Positions 58,037 to 64,000 of a stretch of DNA of 64,000 nt are shown in pieces. The position numbers were made by a program, and so were the translations under genes. The stretch covers positions 682,001-746,000 of the forward strand of contig NZ_CP077084.1 in NCBI RefSeq assembly GCF_014268275.3, in the 5' to 3' direction. Under the pieces are notes generated by a model. That model had not been told where the DNA came from. It did not search any database and was given only the letters and a program-made list of their open reading frames with translations. The DNA comes from Pseudomonas tritici. Lineage in GTDB: Bacteria; Pseudomonadota; Gammaproteobacteria; Pseudomonadales; Pseudomonadaceae. How positions within the stretch are numbered: the first letter of the stretch is position 1; every line of letters starts with the position of its first letter.

Positions 58037-60013
58037 ATGTTCGCTCCTGCCAATCAAAGTGCCTTCACCCTGACCCTCGATGGGGAGCCCAGTGAACTCA
58101 AGGTGTTCGAGTTCAGGGGTGTTGAGTCCATCAGCCAACCCTACTGTTTTGAACTCGAACTGGTCGCCGAGCAACCCGATCTCGACCTGGAAAGCCTGCT
58201 GCATCACCCGGTGTATCTTGGGTTTGATGATCGGGGCCATGGTGTTCATGGTCTGGTTCACCGAGTGGCGCAAGGTGATTCAGGACGCCGACTGACGCGT
58301 TATCAAATGACGCTTGTACCGCAGCTGGCCTATCTGGCGCACAGCAGTCACCAGCGTATTTTCCAGCACAAGACCGTACCGCAGATTGTTGCGCAGGTGC
58401 TGGAGGGGCAGGGGATCCAGAGCGACCGCTTCGAGTTCCGGCTCAGCGGCACCTACCCCGAGCGCGAGTATTGCGTGCAGTTTGGCGAAACTGATCTGGC
58501 CTTCATTCAGCGGCTTTGTGCCGAGTTGGGCATTCACTATCACTTCCAGCATTCCGCCGAGGGGCATTTGCTGGTATTCGGCGATGACCAGACGGTGTTT
58601 GCCCAAGCGGATCAGCCCACTCCTTACACTCCCGGTTCAGGGATGGTCGCGGACACCCCGGCGATCAAGCGGTTTACGGTGCAGGTGCAGACCCGCGCCA
58701 CGGCAATCAACCTGCGCGACTATGACTTTCGCAAACCCAGCCTGGCGCTGGAAAGCGCGGTGTCTGGCGAGCAGTTACCCAAGCTCGAAGCGCAGGATTA
58801 TCCCGGCCACTTCAGCGACCGTGCCCATGGCAAATACCTCGCACAGCGTGGCCTGGAGCGTCATCGCAGCGACTATCGTGTCGCCTGTGGCAGTGGTGAT
58901 GAACCTGCTCTGGTCAGCGGGCGGTTCCTCAGGCTGGCCGGTCACCCGCGCGAAGACTGGAACGCCTTGTGGTTGGTGACGAAAGTAACCCATGAGGGCA
59001 AGCAGCCCCAGGTACTGGAAGAGCTTGTAACCGAGGTGTCGGGCGGGGATTTTCGCCAGGGCTATCGCAACGAATTCGCCGCCGCCCCGTGGGATGTGGT
59101 TTTCCGGCCGCCAATGCCAGAGCAGCCTCGCCCGAGCATTGCTGGCTATCAAAACGCAACGGTGACCGGCCCCGTCGACAGTGAAATTCATTGTGATGAA
59201 TACGGCCGGGTCAAGGTGCAGTTGGCGTGGGATCGCGCCGGAGAACATAACGACCATTCCAGTTGCTGGCTGCGGGTTGCCAGCGCTTGGGCGCATGACC
59301 GTTATGGTTCGGTCGTGATCCCGCGAGTCGGGATGGAAGTGCTGGTGGGCTTCGTCAATTGTGATATGGATATGCCGCTGGTGGTGGGCTGCTTGGCTAA
59401 CGCGGCAACCCAGGTGCCCCTCGACTTGCCGGCGGACAAGACCCGCAGCATTTTCCGCAGCCAAAGCAGCCCAGGCGGGGGTGGCTACAACGAGCTACGC
59501 ATTGAGGATCGCAAGGGGGCCGAGGAAATCTACCTGCGTGCCCAGCGTGATTGGACGCAGCATGTGCTGCATGACCATCGGGTGAAGGTGGGCGGTGAGT
59601 CGCACCATGAACTGCAGGGCGAAGAGCAGTGCATAACCCATGGCAACCGCTTGACCGACCTCAAGCAAGACGACCATCTGGTGGTTGGCGGCTCGCAGCA
59701 GGTGCGCGCCGGGCAGACCATCCAGATCGGTGCAGGGCAAAGCGTTGTCATCGATGCAGGCGCGACCGTCACGATTCAGGCCGGTGGGCAGTCGATCACG
59801 CTGTCTGCGGGCGGCATTTTCAGCAGCGTACCGATTCAGCTCGGCGGCTCGGCTGTTCCGACGTCCGCGCCGTTGATTCCTGGCGTGAAAGAGAAGTTGC
59901 TGGCCGTGATTCCTGCACCGCTGAGCCGCGTACAGATCGCGAGTCTGAAGCGCAGCGCGCCGTTTTGCGAAGAGTGTGAGCGTTGTAAAAACGGCCAGTG
60001 TGATCTCACCTGA
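58037..60013 (+). CDS. vgrG: Type VI secretion tip protein VgrG (orphan)
   Basis: A 658-residue VgrG. The N-terminal gp27-like region runs to about 370 (FEFRGVESISQPYCFELELVAEQ, GETDLAFIQRLCAELGIHYHF), followed by a gp5-like OB domain (VTGPVDSEIHCDEYGRVKVQLAWD, PRVGMEVLVGF) and the C-terminal spike helix (HGNRLTDLKQDDHLVVGGSQQV, AGQSVVIDAGATVTIQAGGQSI). It then adds a short tail ending in a CxxCxxCxxxxC cluster (FCEECERCKNGQC). ATG 58037 is preferred to the upstream 57974 start, as it begins near the conserved FTLTLDGE. No T6SS structural genes are in the window. Confidence 0.93.
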   Translation: MFAPANQSAFTLTLDGEPSELKVFEFRGVESISQPYCFELELVAEQPDLDLESLLHHPVYLGFDDRGHGVHGLVHRVAQGDSGRRLTRYQMTLVPQLAYLAHSSHQRIFQHKTVPQIVAQVLEGQGIQSDRFEFRLSGTYPEREYCVQFGETDLAFIQRLCAELGIHYHFQHSAEGHLLVFGDDQTVFAQADQPTPYTPGSGMVADTPAIKRFTVQVQTRATAINLRDYDFRKPSLALESAVSGEQLPKLEAQDYPGHFSDRAHGKYLAQRGLERHRSDYRVACGSGDEPALVSGRFLRLAGHPREDWNALWLVTKVTHEGKQPQVLEELVTEVSGGDFRQGYRNEFAAAPWDVVFRPPMPEQPRPSIAGYQNATVTGPVDSEIHCDEYGRVKVQLAWDRAGEHNDHSSCWLRVASAWAHDRYGSVVIPRVGMEVLVGFVNCDMDMPLVVGCLANAATQVPLDLPADKTRSIFRSQSSPGGGGYNELRIEDRKGAEEIYLRAQRDWTQHVLHDHRVKVGGESHHELQGEEQCITHGNRLTDLKQDDHLVVGGSQQVRAGQTIQIGAGQSVVIDAGATVTIQAGGQSITLSAGGIFSSVPIQLGGSAVPTSAPLIPGVKEKLLAVIPAPLSRVQIASLKRSAPFCEECERCKNGQCDLT

Positions 60014-60040
60014 CCTCCACCTTAAAAGGACTTTACGTCG

Positions 60041-60724
60041 ATGCATCAACCCTTGCTTGCTGGTGAACAACTCTTCGCGGTATTGGGCGCTGCCAGCGAC
60101 GCCAAGCCTTTGGAGGCTTGGCGGGCGCTTGCCGTCGGCGCCCCACTGCAACCCGTTTGGGCCGGCACCGCCTATGCGACATGGGAAGAGGTAATGCCCT
60201 ACTTGGGTATCGTCGAACCGGGCAGCCCTTTCCTCGATTGGGCCGCCTCCACTGACGCAACGGATTGGGGGTGGCTGGCCATATCGTCGAGCCCGTTGGA
60301 AAGGGTGGTGGCACATCTGCAAGGCTTGACCAAGGTGTACCTGCCCGATGGCCAGGAGGTGTTTTTGCGTTTATGGGATGGCGATCAGATGCTACCGATC
60401 CTCCAGCAAGTAGGGGGGGAGGTGTTGCCGGTATTCCAGCGTTACCTGATCAATGGCCAGTCGCTGACCGTTGCGACTGGCCCGGTCACGGCGGCTAAAG
60501 CCAGCCCGTGGTGGCGGGTGCCTGCACCGTTATTGGAGCACCTGGCCGGGCAATCGCCGCAAACCCTTATCGGCAACTTGCTGCAGTGGCTGGAAGAGCA
60601 GCGCCCCGACCTCTACACCGCTTTCCCGCCGACGACCTTGCAGCACAAGGTCGCCTACTTCTCGCGCGGTCCGGATGTCAGCCATCAGGCGCTGGCCGAC
60701 TATCTGGCCTCAGAGCTGAGTTGA
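60041..60724 (+). CDS. DUF4123-type T6SS effector adaptor
   Basis: A 227-residue protein with DUF4123 character: YATWEEVMPYLGIVEPGSPFLDW, LERVVAHLQGLTKVYLPDGQEVFLRLWDGDQMLPIL. DUF4123 chaperones (Tap/TEC) load a cognate effector onto VgrG and normally lie between vgrG and the effector gene. Here the gene lies 27 bases after vgrG, but no effector follows; the stop overlaps the convergent metY stop by 15 bases. Confidence 0.82.
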   Translation: MHQPLLAGEQLFAVLGAASDAKPLEAWRALAVGAPLQPVWAGTAYATWEEVMPYLGIVEPGSPFLDWAASTDATDWGWLAISSSPLERVVAHLQGLTKVYLPDGQEVFLRLWDGDQMLPILQQVGGEVLPVFQRYLINGQSLTVATGPVTAAKASPWWRVPAPLLEHLAGQSPQTLIGNLLQWLEEQRPDLYTAFPPTTLQHKVAYFSRGPDVSHQALADYLASELS

Positions 60725-61987
60725 CCCCAGTGCCTGCTGCAGATCTTCGATCAGGTCTTCAATCGCCTCGATACCGACTGACAGGCGAATCATCTCCGGC
60801 TTCACGCCGGCCTTGGCTTGTTCCTGCTCGTTCATCTGCCGATGGGTGGTAGAGGCGGGGTGACAGGCCAAGGATTTGGCATCGCCGATGTTTACCAATC
60901 GCTTGAAGATCTGCAGCGCGTCGTAGAAGCGCACACCGGCCTCGTAACCACCCTTTAGGCCAAACGACAGGATCGCCGACGGTTTACCCTGCATGTATTT
61001 CTGCGCCAATACGTGATGTGGATGGTCTGGCAGGCCGGCGTAGCTGACCCACTCGACATCCGCGTGGTCTTGCAGGAATTGCGCAACTTTCAGGGCGTTT
61101 TCGGTATGGCGCTCCATGCGCAGGGCCAGGGTTTCCAGGCCCTGTAACAGCAGGAAAGCATTCATCGGTGCCAGCGCCGCGCCGGTGTTGCGCAGCGGCA
61201 CGGTGCGAGCGCGGGCGATAAAGGCGGCGGGGCCGAATTTTTCCGTGTATACCACGCCGTGATAGGCCGGCTCGGGGGTGTTGAGGCCGGGGAATTTTTC
61301 TGGGTAGTCGGTCCAGGGGAAGGTGCCACTGTCGACGATCACACCGCCCAGGGAATTGCCGTGGCCACCGATGTACTTGGTCACCGAGTGCACCACGATA
61401 TCGGCGCCGAACTGGATCGGCTTGCACAGGATCGGCGTGGCGACGGTGTTATCCACCATCAGCGGCACGCCACGGGCGCGGGCCACCTTGGCCAAGGCTT
61501 CCAGGTCGACGATATTGCCGGCTGGGTTGCCGATGCTTTCGCAGTACACCAGCTTGGTGTTGTCGTCGATCAGCGCGGCGATGGCTTCTGCAGAGTCATC
61601 CCGGGCGAAACGTACATCGACGCCGAAGCTCGGCAGCAAGTGCGCGAACAAGGTGTAGGTGCCGCCGTAGAGTTGCGGGGTGGTGACGATATTGTCGCCG
61701 GCACGGGTGAGGGTCTGGATCGCATAATGGATCGCCGCGCTGCCGGCCGACACCGCCAGGGCGGCAATACCCCCTTCAAGGGCGGCAATGCGCTGCTCCA
61801 GCACATCGTTGGTGGGGTTCATGATCCGTGTGTAGATATTGCCGGGTACGTCCAGGTTGAACAGGTCGGCGCCGTGCTGGGCGTTATCGAATTCGAAAGC
61901 GACATTCTGATAGATCGGCACGGCGACGGCCTTGGTAGTCGGATCGGACTTGAAGCCGTGATGCAGCGCGATGGTGGCGTCTTTCAT
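60710..61987 (-). CDS. metY: O-acetylhomoserine sulfhydrylase
   Basis: A 425-residue PLP enzyme of the Cys/Met metabolism family that makes homocysteine from O-acetylhomoserine and sulfide. The PLP lysine lies in VVHSVTKYIGGHGNSLGG, with SAGSAAIHYAI and YGGTYTLF at the cofactor phosphate site and CHPASTTH near the C-terminus. ATG 61987 (MKDATIALHHGFKSDPTTKA) matches the family start; GGGAGG lies about 12 bases upstream. It diverges from rlmJ across 174 bp. Confidence 0.95.
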   Translation of the reverse strand: MKDATIALHHGFKSDPTTKAVAVPIYQNVAFEFDNAQHGADLFNLDVPGNIYTRIMNPTNDVLEQRIAALEGGIAALAVSAGSAAIHYAIQTLTRAGDNIVTTPQLYGGTYTLFAHLLPSFGVDVRFARDDSAEAIAALIDDNTKLVYCESIGNPAGNIVDLEALAKVARARGVPLMVDNTVATPILCKPIQFGADIVVHSVTKYIGGHGNSLGGVIVDSGTFPWTDYPEKFPGLNTPEPAYHGVVYTEKFGPAAFIARARTVPLRNTGAALAPMNAFLLLQGLETLALRMERHTENALKVAQFLQDHADVEWVSYAGLPDHPHHVLAQKYMQGKPSAILSFGLKGGYEAGVRFYDALQIFKRLVNIGDAKSLACHPASTTHRQMNEQEQAKAGVKPEMIRLSVGIEAIEDLIEDLQQALGSTQL

Positions 61988-62058
61988 GATTGTTATTGAC
62001 CTCCCTGGATAGTGGATGGCCACAATAAATCTGCTCCAGTGCTGACATTTAGATTTTT

Positions 62059-62087
62059 TTCAACCAGCTTCCTGTCTTTACGATATA
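62059..62087 (+). promoter_or_regulatory. Possible promoter of rlmJ
   Basis: TTCAAC (62059-62064) and GATATA (62082-62087) are 17 bp apart within the AT-richest part of the metY-rlmJ gap. A start near 62094 would give a leader of about 68 bases. Both boxes match the consensus only partly. Confidence 0.35.
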
Positions 62088-62161
62088 AGCACCGCCCGGC
62101 ACGCCACCCTGCACCTGAGCCTGCGTAAAAGGTAAACTTCGCCCCCTGCGCAGGAGCAACC

Positions 62162-62998
62162 ATGAATTATCGTCACGCCTTTCACGCCGGCAACCACGCC
62201 GATGTCTTCAAACACCTGACCTTGACCCGCCTCATCGCCCTGATGTCGCGCAAGGAGCAGCCGTTCGCCTACCTCGACACCCACGCCGGCATCGGTCTGT
62301 ACGACCTGCAAGGCGACCAGGCCAACCGCACCGGTGAATACCTGGAAGGCATCGCGCGCCTGTGGGGCGAAAGCGACCTGCCGCCGCTGACCGCCGATTA
62401 CATGCGTGTATTGCACGAAATGAACCCGGATGGCGAGTTGCGCTACTACCCGGGCTCGCCGGAGCTGGCGCGGCGCCTCACGCGTCCACAGGACCGCGTA
62501 CTGCTCAATGAAATGCATCCGGAAGACGGTCTACTGCTCAAGGACAACATGAAAGGTGATCGCCGGGTCAAGGTGCACTTGGGCGAAGGCTGGCATGTGC
62601 CACGTGCCTTGCTGCCGGTGCCGGAAAAGCGCGCGCTGATGCTGATTGATCCGCCGTTCGAGAAACTCGACGAGATGCAACGTTGCGCGGCGTCCCTCAA
62701 AGAAGCCGTGAGCCGCATGCGCCAGACCGTCGCGGCCATCTGGTACCCGGTGAAGGACCAGCGCCTGTTGCGCCGTTTCTACCAAGACCTGGCCGGCACC
62801 GGTGCGCCGAAGTTGCTGCGTGTGGAGTTGCTGGTGCATCCGCTGGACACGCCCAACACCCTGACCGGCTCGGGCCTGGCAATCGCCAACCCGCCGTGGG
62901 GGCTGGAGGAGGAGTTGCGTGAGCTGCTGCCGTGGTTGTCCAAAAAACTTGGGCAGACCCAGGGTGGGTGGCAGATGGATTGGCTGATCGCTGAATAA
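62162..62998 (+). CDS. rlmJ: 23S rRNA (adenine-2030-N6)-methyltransferase
   Basis: A 278-residue RlmJ: MNYRHAFHAGNHADVFKH at the N-terminus, the SAM-binding YLDTHAGIGLYDL, and the catalytic DPPFE in LMLIDPPFEKLDE. It methylates A2030 of 23S rRNA. CAGGAG stands five bases before the ATG. Length is normal. It ends 20 bases before a 134-bp repeat. Confidence 0.95.
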   Translation: MNYRHAFHAGNHADVFKHLTLTRLIALMSRKEQPFAYLDTHAGIGLYDLQGDQANRTGEYLEGIARLWGESDLPPLTADYMRVLHEMNPDGELRYYPGSPELARRLTRPQDRVLLNEMHPEDGLLLKDNMKGDRRVKVHLGEGWHVPRALLPVPEKRALMLIDPPFEKLDEMQRCAASLKEAVSRMRQTVAAIWYPVKDQRLLRRFYQDLAGTGAPKLLRVELLVHPLDTPNTLTGSGLAIANPPWGLEEELRELLPWLSKKLGQTQGGWQMDWLIAE

Positions 62999-63017
62999 CT
63001 GCAGTGAAGGGCGTTGG

Positions 63018-63151
63018 TGTAGTGAGCGGGCTTGCCCCGCGCTGGGTTGCGTAGCGGCCCCAATAAATCCACTGAGATGTTTCAGGTAAACCGCAGTGTG
63101 AGGTTGTGGGGCTGCTACGCAGCCCAGCGCGGGGCAAGCCCGCTCACTACA
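63018..63151. repeat. 134-bp inverted-repeat element (second REP-like family)
   Basis: The ends TGTAGTGAGCGGGCTTGCCC and the matching reverse complement are shared with the element at 40425; length is identical (134 bp), while the middle differs. It fills the gap between the convergent rlmJ and msrA stops. Confidence 0.87.
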
Positions 63152-63169
63152 ATAACCCTAGATATAGCG

Positions 63170-63817
63170 TCAGATCGGGCAGCTCACGCCCGTACCGCCG
63201 ATCCCGCAATAGCCCTGCGGGTTCTTCGCCAGATACTGCTGGTGATACGTCTCGGCGAAGTACACCGTCGGCGCTTCTTCGATTTCCGTCGTGATCTCAC
63301 CCAGGCCGGCCTTGGTCAATTCAGCCTGATAGGCATCAGCACTGGCCTGCGCCGCCGCCAACTGCTCCGGCGTGGTCGCATAGATCACCGAGCGGTACTG
63401 GCTGCCAATGTCATTCCCCTGGCGCATGCCCTGGGTTGGGTTGTGCAGTTCCCAGAACATCTTCAGCAGGTCTTCGTATTTCACTTTGGCTTGGTCATAC
63501 ACCACCAGCACCACTTCACTGTGGCCGGTCAGGCCCGAGCAGACTTCTTCATAGGTCGGGTTCGGCGTGTAACCGCCGGCGTAACCCACCACGGTACTGA
63601 CCACGCCATCGCGCTCCCAGAACTTGCGCTCGGCGCCCCAGAAACAACCCAGGCCGAAGATCGCAAAGCCGACGTCATCGAGGAACGGCCCCAGCAGCGG
63701 GTTGCCGTTGACGAAATGAGTCTCTGGCAGCGTCATTGGGGTTTCACGACCAGGCAACGCTTGTTCTTGAGTTGGCAGCACGTTTTTGTTCACCAGAATT
63801 TCCGAGCGCAAGACCAT
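63170..63817 (-). CDS. msrA: Peptide methionine sulfoxide reductase A
   Basis: A 215-residue MsrA that reduces the S-epimer of methionine sulfoxide in proteins. The catalytic Cys is in [11 protein letters not shown] (around residue 57), with [20 protein letters not shown] and HQQYL of the active site; a resolving Cys lies in the C-terminal [14 protein letters not shown]. The N-terminal extension of about 45 residues is normal in Pseudomonas. Confidence 0.96.
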   Translation of the reverse strand: MVLRSEILVNKNVLPTQEQALPGRETPMTLPETHFVNGNPLLGPFLDDVGFAIFGLGCFWGAERKFWERDGVVSTVVGYAGGYTPNPTYEEVCSGLTGHSEVVLVVYDQAKVKYEDLLKMFWELHNPTQGMRQGNDIGSQYRSVIYATTPEQLAAAQASADAYQAELTKAGLGEITTEIEEAPTVYFAETYHQQYLAKNPQGYCGIGGTGVSCPI

Positions 63818-63889
63818 GATCAGTCCTCTCAGTCAGGTTGAGTTAGATGCGAATTCAGACCGCCAGTGTGCCCGAGTGTTACAACGCTG

Positions 63890-64000
63890 TCAGGCGATTG
63901 GCCCGCGCGGATAGCGTTTGAGCTTATCAAGCAGCTCTGCGCCGGGGATTGGGCGGTCAAACAGGTAACCCTGGCCGACATCGCAACGGTGCCGGCGCAG
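63890..64000 (-). CDS. C-terminal end of an EAL-domain protein (partial)
   Basis: The last 36 residues of a leftward gene that enters the window from the right. The sequence (CDVGQGYLFDRPIP, then a short basic tail) is the typical C-terminal end of an EAL cyclic-di-GMP phosphodiesterase domain. In P. aeruginosa the gene beside msrA is, as I recall, dipA, so this is probably its homologue; the catalytic residues lie outside the window. Confidence 0.75.
   Translation of the reverse strand: MRRHRCDVGQGYLFDRPIPGAELLDKLKRYPRGPIA

Overview
The window is chromosomal DNA of a fluorescent Pseudomonas, most likely the P. fluorescens group. The evidence is high-GC coding sequence, protein sequences typical of the genus, REP/REPIN palindromes built on a core of the GTGGGAGCGGGCTTGC type, and a gene order (malic enzyme, ponA, pil genes, aroK, aroB, SPOR protein, gltB, gltD, hemE, MFS, LysR ... 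ParA ... selO, mscK, K+/H+ antiporter, acyl-CoA dehydrogenase, metY, rlmJ, msrA, EAL protein) that follows, from memory, the PA5046 to PA5017 stretch of P. aeruginosa with insertions.

Region 1 (1-19.9 kb) is core. It holds the end of malic enzyme, penicillin-binding protein 1A divergent from a compact pilMNOPQ operon, shikimate genes aroK and aroB, a DamX-like AAA/SPOR protein, glutamate synthase gltBD, hemE, and a divergent MFS/LysR pair. The pil operon is reduced: PilM lacks about a third of its usual length, PilO and PilP are one polypeptide, and PilQ lacks the N-terminal extension of twitching-type PilQ. It looks more like enterobacterial HofMNOPQ or ComA-E DNA-uptake operons than a classical pilus alignment complex.

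Region 2 (20.0-38.1 kb) is an accessory island. It begins with an orphan PemK/MazF-like toxin and a strongly hairpinned noncoding segment. A 17.4-kb leftward operon follows for an aryl polyene (APE) pigment: chain-length factor, two ketosynthases, ketoreductase, two dehydratase activities (one fused to the aryl-acid AMP-ligase), two acyl carrier proteins, thioesterase, aromatic ammonia-lyase, methyltransferase, halogenase-like flavoenzyme, glycosyltransferase, two acyltransferases, a LolA-like carrier, an MMPL exporter and lipoproteins. A good sigma70-type promoter lies upstream of its first gene. A REPIN has inserted in frame into the export-signal region of the LolA-like gene.

Region 3 (38.3-51.9 kb) holds an orphan ParA, a short DUF6124-like gene behind a structured leader and flanked by two nearly identical REPINs, trxC, selO, an MscK-type channel, the NhaP2 K+/H+ antiporter, a chemoreceptor, a ZapB-like/ZapA pair and an acyl-CoA dehydrogenase.

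Region 4 (51.9-64 kb) holds divergent putA/putP with five GTTGCA sites between them, an orphan VgrG plus DUF4123 adaptor with no effector gene beside it, metY, rlmJ, msrA and the end of an EAL-domain protein. Ten REP-type repeats lie in the window: eight REPINs of 87-100 bp and two 134-bp elements of a second family. All but one sit in gaps between genes.
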